From DASVLX01 sp035552275 (GTDB taxonomy: Bacteria; Actinomycetota; Actinomycetes; Mycobacteriales; Pseudonocardiaceae), in NCBI GenBank assembly GCA_035552275.1, contig DASZLR010000174.1, positions 1-40,286 of the forward strand: a stretch of DNA of 40,286 nucleotides, read 5' to 3'. Position 1 is the stretch's first letter. Each line of letters opens with the position of its first letter. The notes under the pieces are model-generated. The model searched no databases and was not told the origin of the DNA. It was given only the letters and a program-made list of their open reading frames with translations. The position numbers and the translations under genes were made by a program. Shown in pieces: positions 23,401 through 31,506 of the stretch.

Positions 23401-24440
23401 CTGTCCTTCTCGGACACACCCGCGTCGCCGAAAGTGGCCATCTCGGCCAGAATCCGGGTCGCGGCCAGCACCAGCGGCAGCGCGGCGACCGCGCCGGAAC
23501 CCTCACCCAACCGCATCTCCAGGTCCAGCAACGGCTTCAGGCCCAGGTGCTCCAACGCGAACCCGTGCGCCGGTTCCACCGACCGGTGTCCGGCCGCCCA
23601 CCACTGCCGCGAGCCCGGAGCCAGCCGATCGGCGACCAGCGCCGCGGCGGTGACGACCACCCCGTCCAGGATCACCGGGGTCCGGCGCACCGCCGCCTGG
23701 GCCACGAAACCGGCCATGGCGGCCAGATCCGCGCCGCCCGCGGTGCGCAGCAGGGCGACCGGATCGATGGCGACCGGCCGGGCTCGGCGCAGCGCGTCGC
23801 GGATCGCCGCCGTCTTGCGCATCCACGCCTGATCGTCGATGCCGGTGCCCCGGCCGACCACGGCGACCGGCTCCTTGCTGGTCACCGCGCCGATCAGCAC
23901 CGCGGCCGGGGTGGTGTTGCCGATGCCCATGTCGCCGGCGACGAGCAGGTCGGCGCCGCCGTCGATCTCCTCGTCGGCGATGGATCGGCCGGCCTGGATG
24001 GCGGCCTCGGCCTCCACCTCGGTGAGCGCGTCCTCGCGGTCGATCGAGCCCGATCCCCGGCGCACCTTGAACTTCGACACTTCCGGCGGCGTGTCGCCAG
24101 CCACCGACATGTCGATCACCCGAACGGTGGCCCCGGCCGCCGCGCTGAGCACGTTGATCGCCGCGCCGCCGGCCAGGAAGTTGGCCACCATCTGGCCAGT
24201 GACCTCGCTCGGGTAGGCGGACACGCCGTGCGCGGCGATGCCGTGGTCACCGGCGAACACGACGACCCTCGGTCGGGTGAACGGCCGGGGCGGGCAGACG
24301 CCCTGGCAGGCGGCGGCCCAGACGCCCAGGTCCTCAAGCCGGCCCAGCGATCCGGCCGGCTTGGTGAGCTGCTGCTGGCGGGCCAGCGCGTCCCGGCGCA
24401 CCTGGTCGTCCGGCGGCGAGACGGCGGGGAATTCGATCAC
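23397..24440 (-). CDS. cobT: Nicotinate-nucleotide--dimethylbenzimidazole phosphoribosyltransferase
   Basis: 347 residues. It makes alpha-ribazole phosphate from dimethylbenzimidazole and nicotinate mononucleotide for the lower cobalamin ligand. Landmarks are KPAGSLGRLEDLG near the N-terminus, VVFAGDHGIAAHGVSAYP, GDMGIGNTTPAAVLIGAVTS, and the catalytic glutamate in MRLGEGSGA near the C-terminus. The GTG at 24440 has GGAGGT 5 bases upstream. It lies 17 bp after cobU and overlaps cobS by 4 bp. Confidence 0.96.
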   Translation of the reverse strand: MIEFPAVSPPDDQVRRDALARQQQLTKPAGSLGRLEDLGVWAAACQGVCPPRPFTRPRVVVFAGDHGIAAHGVSAYPSEVTGQMVANFLAGGAAINVLSAAAGATVRVIDMSVAGDTPPEVSKFKVRRGSGSIDREDALTEVEAEAAIQAGRSIADEEIDGGADLLVAGDMGIGNTTPAAVLIGAVTSKEPVAVVGRGTGIDDQAWMRKTAAIRDALRRARPVAIDPVALLRTAGGADLAAMAGFVAQAAVRRTPVILDGVVVTAAALVADRLAPGSRQWWAAGHRSVEPAHGFALEHLGLKPLLDLEMRLGEGSGAVAALPLVLAATRILAEMATFGDAGVSEKDS

Positions 24441-24457
24441 GGCCTACCTCCGAAGGG

Positions 24458-25000
24458 TCAGCGCAGCTTCATGGCGATACCGGCGACGAGCAGCAGCACT
24501 TCATCGCACGCCTGCGCCAACCGCGCGTTGAGCGCGCCCAACTCGTCCCGGAAGAGCCTGCCAGAGCGGGTCTCCGGCACCACGCCGAGGCCGACCTCGG
24601 CGGACACCAGGACCAGCCGCGTTCGACAGTCGAGCACAGCGGACACCAACCCGTCCACGAGTCCGGCCAGTGTCGCCGGAGCCGGACTCGCCGTCCACGC
24701 CCCGGTGTCGTCCAGCGCGTTGGTCAGCCAGGTGGCCACGTCGTCCACCAGAATGGGTGCATCGGCCGGGGTCGCGGCGCGCAGCAGCGACGCCAGTTCG
24801 GCGGGATCGGCGGCTTCGATCGTGCGCCACGACGCCGGCCGGCGAGCGACATGCGCGGCGATCCGGTCCGTCCACTCCGGATCGTTGCGATCACGCCGGG
24901 CGGTCGCCACATAACGGACGGCGACAGTGGCCAGCAGGCCCTCGGCGTAGGCCGACTTGCCGGACCGGGCGCCGCCCAGCACAACTGTGCGAACCGTCAC
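24458..25000 (-). CDS. cobU: Adenosylcobinamide kinase / guanylyltransferase
   Basis: 180 residues. A P-loop GARSGKS at 10-16, the GTP/substrate segment ATARRDRNDPEW, a His in RIAAHVARRP that is the likely guanylylation site, and ILVDDVATWLTN are all as expected for CobU. It phosphorylates and then guanylylates adenosylcobinamide in nucleotide-loop assembly. The GTG at 25000 is the first gene of the leftward cobUTS operon. Only 73 bp separate it from the divergent gene at 25074, and no cobalamin riboswitch with a recognisable B12 box is visible there. Confidence 0.95.
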   Translation of the reverse strand: MTVRTVVLGGARSGKSAYAEGLLATVAVRYVATARRDRNDPEWTDRIAAHVARRPASWRTIEAADPAELASLLRAATPADAPILVDDVATWLTNALDDTGAWTASPAPATLAGLVDGLVSAVLDCRTRLVLVSAEVGLGVVPETRSGRLFRDELGALNARLAQACDEVLLLVAGIAMKLR

Positions 25001-25073
25001 ACAAGCCTCCTACCTGGGATTCCGCGGCGAGGATGGGACGTTACCGGGCTGAAGCGGCGATCGAGGAGGGCAC

Positions 25074-25271
25074 GTGGCATACCGGTGGCTTTACCAGGAC
25101 GGCGAGGGGCATGAGACCGCCGGTCCGCAGCAGCGGTTCGAGGACCAGGTGGCCGCCGAGGACTGGCTGGGCCAGGCCTGGCAGGACCTGCTGGACAACG
25201 GCGTGCTCCAGGTGACCCTGCTGCACGACGAGGCCGAGGTCTACGGCCCGATGAGCCTGCTGCCCAGCTAA
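25074..25271 (+). CDS. Small conserved hypothetical protein
   Basis: A 65-residue acidic protein that begins MAYRWLYQDGEGHE and ends in YGPMSLLPS. GTG start at 25074, preceded by GGAGGGCAC, a good ribosome binding site. The central FEDQVAAEDWLGQAWQDLLDNGVLQVTLL looks like a helix followed by a strand. Proteins of this size and sequence type are widespread in actinomycetes, but no function is known to me. Divergent from cobU and 74 bp upstream of the DUF427 gene. Confidence 0.8.
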   Translation: MAYRWLYQDGEGHETAGPQQRFEDQVAAEDWLGQAWQDLLDNGVLQVTLLHDEAEVYGPMSLLPS

Positions 25272-25345
25272 CGCGGAATTCGCGGGAAGCATCCGGCGTC
25301 CCGGCAGGTTCTGCCGATGGAGACCCACAACACAGGGAGAACGGC

Positions 25346-25636
25346 ATGACCTATCGGGCGGAATGGCATGGCACGGTGCTGGCGGAGAGCGACGACATCG
25401 TCACGGTCGAAGGCAACGCCTACTTCCCGGCCGACTCGCTGCGCAAGGACGTCCTCGGCCCGAGCGACACGCACAGCGTCTGCCCATGGAAGGGCACCGC
25501 GAGCTACTACGACGTGGTCGTGGACGGCGAGATCAACCAGAGCGCGATCTGGTACTACCCCGAGCCCAAGGCGGAAGCCGAGATGGTGCGCGACCGAGTC
25601 GCCTTCTGGAAGGGCGTGCGGGTCACCGGGGGCTAG
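25346..25636 (+). CDS. DUF427 domain protein
   Basis: 96 residues, a complete single DUF427 domain: YRAEWHGTVLAESDD, VEGNAYFPADSL, CPWKGTASYYDVVVDG, and AIWYYPEPKAEAEMVRDRVAFW. The conserved CPWKG and WYYP motifs are intact. The fold is a small beta-sandwich; the function is unknown. AGGGAGAAC precedes the ATG. Its stop codon overlaps that of the flavoprotein gene on the other strand by 4 bp. Confidence 0.93.
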   Translation: MTYRAEWHGTVLAESDDIVTVEGNAYFPADSLRKDVLGPSDTHSVCPWKGTASYYDVVVDGEINQSAIWYYPEPKAEAEMVRDRVAFWKGVRVTGG

Positions 25637-27033
25637 GAATCCAGATCTTCCAACGCGGTGCTCAGCGCCCGGTGGAAGGTCGGATACGCGTAGATCATCC
25701 GGCGCAGTTGCTCGGTCGGCACCCGCGCGTGCACGGCGACGGTGAGCCCAGCCAGGATCTCGCCGCCGGACGGGCCGGCCGAGGTGGCGCCGACCAGCAC
25801 ACCGGTGTCGACGTCCTCGACCAGTTTCACGAAGCCGTCGCCGCCGGGGCCGTGGATCCAGCCGCGCGTCGAGGACGACAGCGGCGCGAAGCCGGTCCGC
25901 ACCCGGTGGCCGGCGGCGCGGGCCTGCGCCTCGGTGAGCCCGACCGCGCCGATCTCCGGATCGGTGAAGGTGACCCGCGGCACCGCGTGGTACTCGGCGG
26001 CCGGGCCGGGCTGGCCAAGAATGTCCCGGACCACGATCTCGGCCTGGTACATCGACATGTGGGTGAACGCGCCCTTGCCGGTGACGTCGCCGATCGCGTA
26101 GACGCCGTCCGCGATCCGCATCCGCTCGTCCGGGTCCAGGAACCGGGCGCTCGGCTCGATGCCCAGCGCGGCGACGCCGAGCGAACGCAGGTCGGTGCGC
26201 CGGCCGGTGGCGACCAGCAGTTCCCGCGCGCGCACCCGCTCGCCGTCCAGCTCAACGGTGAACTCGCCGTCCCCGTGTGCCACCGCCTTCGCCGCAGCTC
26301 CACTATGGACGGTCAGCCCGTCCGCCCGCAGCACCTTCGCCAGCAGGTCGCCGGCTTCTGGTTCCTCAAGGGACAGAAGTCGGTCGGCCGCCTCCAGTAC
26401 GGTCACCCGACTGCCGAACCGGGCGAACGCCTGCGCCAGTTCCAGCCCGATCGCGCCGCCGCCGAGCACGCACAGCGACTCGGGCGCCTCGGTCACGGTC
26501 AGCACTTCGCGGTTGGTCCAGAACGGCGTGTCAGCCAGTCCGGAAATCGGCGGCACGGCCGGTTCGGTACCCGGATTGACGATGATCGCCCGGCGGGCTG
26601 TGAACTGCTGCTCTCCGACCGCGACCGTGCGCGGCCCGGTGATCCGACCACGACCCCGGACGAACTGGCCGCCGGTGCCGGTGAACCGGTCCACGGCCAC
26701 CTGGTCGTCCCAGTCGTCGGTGGCTTCCCGCCGAATCCGCTTCGCCACCGGGCCGAAATCCGGCTCGACCCGGGCGTCGCCGGCCAGCTCCGGCACCCGC
26801 CGGGCCTCGGCCAGCGCGTTGCCGGCGCGGATGATCATTTTGCTGGGAATGCAGCCGTAGTACGGACATTCGCCGCCGACCAGCCGCGATTCGATGCCGA
26901 TCACCGACAGGCCGGCACTGGCCAACCGCTCGGCGGCGGCCTCACCGCCCGGACCCATCCCGATCACGATCACATCGGTCTCGGCTATGTCGGCGGTCTC
27001 GGCAGAGTCAGCAGAGTCGACGGTCTCGGACAC
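25633..27033 (-). CDS. FAD/NAD(P)-dependent pyridine nucleotide-disulfide oxidoreductase
   Basis: 466 residues. FAD-binding IVIGMGPGGEAAAERL follows a ~20-residue acidic Ser/Ala/Glu leader. The redox disulfide is Cys56-Cys61 in GGECPYYGCIPSKM. The NAD(P) Rossmann segment is CVLGGGAIGLELAQAFARFG, and YAIGDVTGKGAF is the second FAD contact. At the C-terminus the usual HxHPTxxE of lipoamide dehydrogenase reads YAYPTFHRAL, so the base-acid pair is missing. This argues against an E3 role and for a mercuric-reductase or transhydrogenase-like subgroup; the substrate is unknown. GTG start, no operon partner. Confidence 0.88.
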   Translation of the reverse strand: MSETVDSADSAETADIAETDVIVIGMGPGGEAAAERLASAGLSVIGIESRLVGGECPYYGCIPSKMIIRAGNALAEARRVPELAGDARVEPDFGPVAKRIRREATDDWDDQVAVDRFTGTGGQFVRGRGRITGPRTVAVGEQQFTARRAIIVNPGTEPAVPPISGLADTPFWTNREVLTVTEAPESLCVLGGGAIGLELAQAFARFGSRVTVLEAADRLLSLEEPEAGDLLAKVLRADGLTVHSGAAAKAVAHGDGEFTVELDGERVRARELLVATGRRTDLRSLGVAALGIEPSARFLDPDERMRIADGVYAIGDVTGKGAFTHMSMYQAEIVVRDILGQPGPAAEYHAVPRVTFTDPEIGAVGLTEAQARAAGHRVRTGFAPLSSSTRGWIHGPGGDGFVKLVEDVDTGVLVGATSAGPSGGEILAGLTVAVHARVPTEQLRRMIYAYPTFHRALSTALEDLDS

Positions 27034-27137
27034 CGGTCACCTCGGTTCGCGTCGGCGGTTGTGCCCAGCGTCCCAGCCCGGCGGAGGCCCCGCCATGTCG
27101 GACGCGCCGACCGTAACGTCGACGTAAGGGGATCTGG

Positions 27138-27785
27138 TCAGACCGTGTCGCCGGGCTTGACCTGAGGCTTGGGCATCCGCAGCTTGCGCACCTGGCTGGC
27201 CCGGACGAAGGCGTACCAGCCCAGCGACAGGCCGCCGTCCTTGGCGTCCGGGAACCTGAGACGGACCTGGCGAATGATGCCGCGACCCATGACGATTCCC
27301 TCGATCACCATCACCAGCAGGGCCGCCATCGCCACCGGCGCGGCGTACACCTGGATCGCCGGTGACGGCATCAGCATCGCGACCAGCACCAGCAGCGCCA
27401 GCGGCATGAACAGCCCGACGAGATGCCGCCGGGAGTCCACCGTGTTCCGCACGAACGCCCGGACCGGCCCCTTGTCCCTGGGCAGCAGGTACTTGTCGTC
27501 GCCGGCCGCCATCCGCTCCCGGCGCACCGCGGCGTCCCGCCGGCGGTCGCCGCGGTCGGCCCGGCTGCCGCGGGCGCGCTTGTAGGCCTCGCGCTGGGTG
27601 CGCGGCGGGGGCGGCACCGGACCACGGCGGCGGCTCTCGGCCTCCCGCCGCTTGGGCGTCGGCCGACCCTTGGCCGGTGTGGCCACCCGGCCACCGACCG
27701 TCTGATCCGTCGAGCCCACGGCGGCGACCTCGTCGTCGTTGAGCTCGTCAGTGTTCTCGTCGGTGCGCTGGCGCAGGAACCTCAC
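27138..27785 (-). CDS. DUF3043 membrane protein
   Basis: 215 residues. The N-terminal ~115 residues are highly charged and basic (RRREAESRRRG, then RGSRADRGDRRRDAAVRRER) and probably cytoplasmic. Two adjacent membrane helices follow (about 125-142 and 147-168), then a basic C-terminus. The conserved core DKYLLPRDKGPVRAFVRNTVDSRRH marks DUF3043, found in most actinobacteria next to the ErpA-type gene (Mtb Rv2206). Function unknown. GTG start with a weak ribosome binding site; divergent from erpA across 110 bp. Confidence 0.9.
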   Translation of the reverse strand: MRFLRQRTDENTDELNDDEVAAVGSTDQTVGGRVATPAKGRPTPKRREAESRRRGPVPPPPRTQREAYKRARGSRADRGDRRRDAAVRRERMAAGDDKYLLPRDKGPVRAFVRNTVDSRRHLVGLFMPLALLVLVAMLMPSPAIQVYAAPVAMAALLVMVIEGIVMGRGIIRQVRLRFPDAKDGGLSLGWYAFVRASQVRKLRMPKPQVKPGDTV

Positions 27786-27895
27786 GTCACAAGGTTAGGC
27801 CACCGGGCCGTTGTGTCATGATGGACGTTGGAACAAGGGGAGCACGGACGGTGTTGCAGCCGTTGGGAGCGAGACCGCCGATTCGAGGGAGAGCA

Positions 27896-28264
27896 ATGAC
27901 CGTCGACAGCACGACCGCCACCAAGGTGGACGAGACGACGCACAGTGTGGCCGTCACTGACGCGGCCGCCACCAAGGCGAAGGCGCTGCTCGACCAGGAA
28001 GGTCGAGACGACATGCACCTGCGCATCGCCGTTCAGCCGGGCGGCTGCTCCGGCCTGCGCTACCAGCTTTTCTTTGACGAGCGCAGCCTCGACGGCGACC
28101 AGATCAGCGACTTCGGCGGCCTCAAGGTGGCCGTGGACCGGATGAGCGCGCCGTACCTTCAGGGCGCGGTGATCGACTTCGTGGACAGCATCGAGAAGCA
28201 GGGCTTCACGATCGACAACCCGAACGCCACCGGCTCCTGCGCCTGCGGCGACTCGTTCCACTGA
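27896..28264 (+). CDS. erpA: Iron-sulfur cluster insertion protein, ErpA/HesB type
   Basis: 122 residues. A-type carrier that receives Fe-S clusters and delivers them to client enzymes. The three ligand cysteines are Cys51 (PGGCSGL) and Cys115/Cys117 (GSCACGD). The ATG at 27896 has GAGGGAGA upstream; the open frame extends further, but without support. A conserved orthologue (Rv2204c) stands in the same neighbourhood in mycobacteria, near an AdoK-type kinase gene. Clients in this window include QcrA and LipA, whose clusters must be built. A strong hairpin follows the stop. Confidence 0.95.
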   Translation: MTVDSTTATKVDETTHSVAVTDAAATKAKALLDQEGRDDMHLRIAVQPGGCSGLRYQLFFDERSLDGDQISDFGGLKVAVDRMSAPYLQGAVIDFVDSIEKQGFTIDNPNATGSCACGDSFH

Positions 28265-28281
28265 TCTGACCAAATCTCCAG

Positions 28282-28316
28282 TCAGGCCGGCACCGATCTC
28301 ACGGGTGCCGGCCTGA
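28282..28316 (+). terminator. 13-bp hairpin terminator after erpA
   Basis: TCAGGCCGGCACC (28282-28294) pairs perfectly with GGTGCCGGCCTGA (28304-28316) around a 9-base loop, 18 bp after the erpA stop. GC-rich with no U-tract, as is common for actinobacterial terminators. Confidence 0.8.
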
Positions 28317-28341
28317 TCTGTGCAGCGCCTGATCTGTGCAG
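28311..28341. repeat. 15-bp tandem repeat beside the erpA terminator
   Basis: GCCTGATCTGTGCAG at 28311-28325 is repeated exactly at 28327-28341 (period 16). The first copy begins inside the right arm of the terminator stem, so it may be a slippage duplication of the terminator end rather than a functional site. The rest of the 210-bp gap to 28474 contains no gene; a Shine-Dalgarno (GGAGGG) precedes the next start. Confidence 0.6.
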
Positions 28342-28474
28342 GGCGTGGTCCGCGTACAGCCTGGTCCGAATACGACCGACGGCGTATCCGGCCGACTCGC
28401 TCGCTGACGGATGCCGCGAGACGATCGTCCCGACAGACTCGACATGCACACCCCATGACGAGTGGAGGGTCGAG

Positions 28475-29371
28475 ATGTCTGATCGAAAGTTCCGCTTCGG
28501 CGTGGTCGCCGCGCAGACGCCGGACATGGCGAGCTGGACCGGCCTGGTCCGCGCAATCGAGGACGACGGCTACAGCACCGTGCTGGTGCCGGACACCTTC
28601 GGCACGCCGGAGCCGTTCATCGCGCTGTCCGCCGCGGCCGCGGTGACCACCCAGCTTCGGCTCGCGCCGTTCGTCCTGGCCGCGCCGCTGCGCCAGGCCG
28701 GCACCATCGCCCGGGACACCGCGAGCCTGGACCGGCTCTCCGGCGGCCGGTTCGAGCTGGGACTGGGCGCCGGACGGCCGGACGCGCAGTCCGAGGCGGA
28801 CCTGCTGGGTGTGCCGTTCGGCTCGGCCGGTGAGCGGATCGAGCAGGTCGCCGAGACCATCCGGAGCGTGCGGTCGATGTTCGCGGTCGCGGCGGAGGCG
28901 GCCGAGGCCAATCAGGGCCGACCGTTCAGCGCGCAGGACTACCTGCGCCCGGCCCAGCAGCCCGGACCGCCGATCATGATCGCCGGCCAGGGCCGGCGGA
29001 TGCTCGGCCTCGCCGGCCAGTACGCCGACATCGTGACGCTGGGCGTGCCGGCCACCGCCACCGAGGACGAGCTCGGCCAGCGGGTGGCCACGCTGCGCGA
29101 ACTGGCCGGGGACCGATTCCGGGAGTTGGAACTCGGGATCAACATCTTCTCGGTCGGCGACAACGTCCCGCAGTGGCTGGTCGGCCGGTTCGGCGTCGAT
29201 CCGAGCAAAGCGGCGGGCAACAGCGCGGTGTCCATGCTGACCGGTGACACCAACGAGATCGTGGACGTGCTGCAGCGCCGCCGCGACCGGCTCGGCATCA
29301 GCTACGTGACGGTGAGCGTGTTCGCCATGGATGCCTTCACCCCCGTGGTCGAACGCCTCGCCGGCCGATAA
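28475..29371 (+). CDS. LLM-class (luciferase-like) F420-dependent oxidoreductase
   Basis: 298 residues, a luciferase-like TIM barrel. Landmarks are FGVVAAQTPDMASWTGLVRAIED, STVLVPDTFG, RLSGGRFELGLGAGRPDAQSE, and PIMIAGQGRRMLGLAGQYADIVTLG. In actinobacteria this branch usually uses reduced F420; FMN is the alternative, and the substrate is unknown. The ATG has GGAGGG 5 bases upstream. The gene stands alone, after the erpA terminator and 66 bp before the MgtC gene. Confidence 0.9.
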   Translation: MSDRKFRFGVVAAQTPDMASWTGLVRAIEDDGYSTVLVPDTFGTPEPFIALSAAAAVTTQLRLAPFVLAAPLRQAGTIARDTASLDRLSGGRFELGLGAGRPDAQSEADLLGVPFGSAGERIEQVAETIRSVRSMFAVAAEAAEANQGRPFSAQDYLRPAQQPGPPIMIAGQGRRMLGLAGQYADIVTLGVPATATEDELGQRVATLRELAGDRFRELELGINIFSVGDNVPQWLVGRFGVDPSKAAGNSAVSMLTGDTNEIVDVLQRRRDRLGISYVTVSVFAMDAFTPVVERLAGR

Positions 29372-29437
29372 CCAAGGTTTGCCGACTTCGCTGCCGTAGG
29401 CCACGCTTGGCCGACTGTCGGGAGTCGACAAGCGAGT

Positions 29438-30223
29438 GTGCGGCGTTCTGGCAGAGTCAGGTCGGTGGCATTGCAACACGTCATCGCGCTGGCCGCCGCG
29501 CACGGCCAGTCGTGGACCCAGGTCGCCGAGCTGCTGCTGGCGTTCGCGCTGTCCGGCAGCATCGGCATGGAACGGCAGATCCGGGGCAAGAGCGCCGGCC
29601 TGCGCACCCAGACCATCGTCGGCACGTCATCGGCGCTGATCCTGCTGGTCAGCAAATACGGTTTCGGCGACGTGCTGTCCGCCGGCACGGTGGTGCTCGA
29701 CCCATCCCGCGTGGCGGCGCAGATTGTGTCCGGAATCGGCTTCCTCGGCGCCGGGCTGATCATCACCCGCCAGGGTGCCGTCCGCGGCCTCACCACCGCC
29801 GCATCGGTGTGGGAGACGGCCGCGATCGGCATGGCCGCCGGCGCCGGGCTGCCGCTGCTGGCGCTGCTGGTCACCGCGTTGCACTTCGTGATCGTGCTGG
29901 GGTTCACCTGGCTGACCGACCATTTTCCCGGTTCGGTGCGCAACAGCAGCCGGCTCACCATCACCTATCGGGAAGGCCAGGGAGTGCTGCGCCAACTACT
30001 GGCGGCCTCCACCGGCCAAGGCTGGACGGTGACCGCGATGGTCGCCGACGTACCGCCACCGCCGGCCGCCCTGCGCGAACTCACCCAACTGGCTGATCCG
30101 GACCAGCCCGTGGTCAGCGTGATCCTGCAACTCACCGGCGACTCGGTGGCGAACGCCGCCAACACGCTGGCCGGCGTGGACGGGGTCATCGGCGTCGAGC
30201 AGACCGGCGACGAGACCGAATGA
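29438..30223 (+). CDS. MgtC/SapB-family membrane protein
   Basis: 261 residues (fewer if GTG 29465 is used; the ribosome binding site does not decide). The N-terminal half has four or five helices with the MgtC signatures GSIGMERQIRGKSAGLRTQTIVG, VSGIGFLGAGLI and GLTTAASVWETAAIGMAAG. The C-terminal ~85 residues form a soluble ACT-like domain (LTITYREGQGVLRQLLAAS..., then VVSVILQLTGD). MgtC proteins matter for survival in low magnesium and in macrophages through effects on the ATP synthase and metal homeostasis; whether this one does is unknown. It converges with the small gene at 30237. Confidence 0.9.
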   Translation: MRRSGRVRSVALQHVIALAAAHGQSWTQVAELLLAFALSGSIGMERQIRGKSAGLRTQTIVGTSSALILLVSKYGFGDVLSAGTVVLDPSRVAAQIVSGIGFLGAGLIITRQGAVRGLTTAASVWETAAIGMAAGAGLPLLALLVTALHFVIVLGFTWLTDHFPGSVRNSSRLTITYREGQGVLRQLLAASTGQGWTVTAMVADVPPPPAALRELTQLADPDQPVVSVILQLTGDSVANAANTLAGVDGVIGVEQTGDETE

Positions 30224-30236
30224 TCAGACGGACCGG

Positions 30237-30407
30237 CTACACGTAGTCGTCGATGTCGTTGACCTGGGACAGACAACGGTCGCTGACCGTCCACGGCGCC
30301 GCGTTCAGGGGCAGCGGCAACAGCGTCTGGCTGCTGCACACCGCACGCGGAATGTCGGCGCAGTCATCGATCAGCTCATCGAACGACTCTGCCTCGGATG
30401 TGGTCAC
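30237..30407 (-). CDS. Possible small acidic protein
   Basis: 56 residues from GTG 30407, which has GGTGAG just upstream; the frame is open for 34 more codons, but those run into the ribosome binding site of the adenosine kinase gene. The sequence begins TTSEAESFDELIDDCADIPRA and ends NDIDDYV, strongly acidic with three Cys. It is not recognised. The 288 bp between MgtC and cbhK would otherwise be empty. Composition is not shadow-like, but the call is tentative. Confidence 0.4.
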   Translation of the reverse strand: MTTSEAESFDELIDDCADIPRAVCSSQTLLPLPLNAAPWTVSDRCLSQVNDIDDYV

Positions 30408-30511
30408 CGTCTCACCGTATGTCGCCGATGGGGCGACCGGCAGGCTTACCAATCGGTAGTGTGCGTACCCGGCTAAAACCACCCGAACGAGTTGTCCACC
30501 AGGGAGCACAG

Positions 30512-31492
30512 ATGGCCGTCGCTGTCGCCGGAAGCATCGCCACCGACCACCTCATGCACTTCCCGGGACGATTCAACGAGCAACTGGTTCCCGAGCAGCT
30601 GCATCGCGTCTCGCTGAGCTTCCTGGTGGACGACCTGGTGGTGCGCCGAGGCGGCATCGGCGCCAACATCGCGTTCGGCATGGGCGTGCTCGGTGCGACC
30701 CCGGTGCTGGTCGGCGCGGTGGGCGAGGACTTCGCGGACTACCAGTCCTGGCTGGAACGGCACGGCGTGGACTGCTCCGGCGTGCGCGTCTCCGAGGTCG
30801 CGCACACCGCGCGGTTCGTCTGCACCACCGACGAGGACATGTGCCAGATCGCGTCGTTCTACGCCGGCGCGATGGCCGAGGCGCGGCTGATCGAACTGGC
30901 CCCGCTGGCCGACCGGCTCGATGGCCTGGACCTGGTGATGGTCAGCCCCGACGACCCGGAGGCGATGCTCCGGCACGCGCAGGAGTGCCGGCAGCGCGGC
31001 TACCGCTTCGCCGTCGACCCCTCGCAGCAACTGGCCCGGATGACCGGCGATCAGGCGGCCGAGTTCATCACCGGCGCGGACTACCTGTTCAGCAACGACT
31101 ACGAGTGGGAACTGTTGCTGCGCAAGACCGGCCGGACCGAGGCACAGGTGCTGGCCGAGGTCGGCATGCGGGTGACCACGCTCGGCGAGAAGGGCGTGGA
31201 GATCGTGGACGCGGCCGGCGCGGCGCTGCACGTGCCGGCGGTGCCCGAAGTCGGCAAGGTCGACCCGACCGGCGTCGGCGACGGCTTCCGTGCCGGCTTC
31301 CTGACCGGCCGCAGTCTCGGCCTGAGCCTGGAGCGGTCGGCGCAGTTGGGCTCGCTGATCGCGGTGTTGGTGCTGGAGACGGTCGGTACCCAGGAGTGGC
31401 TGTTCGACCGCGACAGCGCGATGGCCCGGCTGGCCGACGCGTTCGGCGAGCCGGCGGCGGCGGAAATCAATGCGGCGCTGCCGGTGCGCTGA
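30512..31492 (+). CDS. cbhK: Adenosine kinase, PfkB family
   Basis: 326 residues, matching the ~324 of mycobacterial AdoK. PfkB signatures are the N-terminal AVAGSIATDH, RRGGIGANIAFGMGVLG, and DPTGVGDGFRAGF at 251-263, with Asp257 as catalytic base. It phosphorylates adenosine for purine salvage; related PfkB enzymes act on ribose or fructose. The ATG at 30512 has AGGGAG 5 bases upstream. The gene lies in the same broad neighbourhood as asnB and erpA, as I recall for Rv2202c. The ABM gene follows after 14 bp and is probably co-transcribed. Confidence 0.93.
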   Translation: MAVAVAGSIATDHLMHFPGRFNEQLVPEQLHRVSLSFLVDDLVVRRGGIGANIAFGMGVLGATPVLVGAVGEDFADYQSWLERHGVDCSGVRVSEVAHTARFVCTTDEDMCQIASFYAGAMAEARLIELAPLADRLDGLDLVMVSPDDPEAMLRHAQECRQRGYRFAVDPSQQLARMTGDQAAEFITGADYLFSNDYEWELLLRKTGRTEAQVLAEVGMRVTTLGEKGVEIVDAAGAALHVPAVPEVGKVDPTGVGDGFRAGFLTGRSLGLSLERSAQLGSLIAVLVLETVGTQEWLFDRDSAMARLADAFGEPAAAEINAALPVR

Positions 31493-31506
31493 GCCAGAAT
31501 CGGCGG

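Noticed and set aside
22654..24440. TTG start and 4-bp overlap of cobS/cobT as an assembly artefact
   Set aside because: TTGA overlaps are a normal coupling arrangement, and both proteins are full length.
25001..25073. Cobalamin riboswitch before cobU
   Set aside because: The gap is too short and no B12 box is visible by eye.
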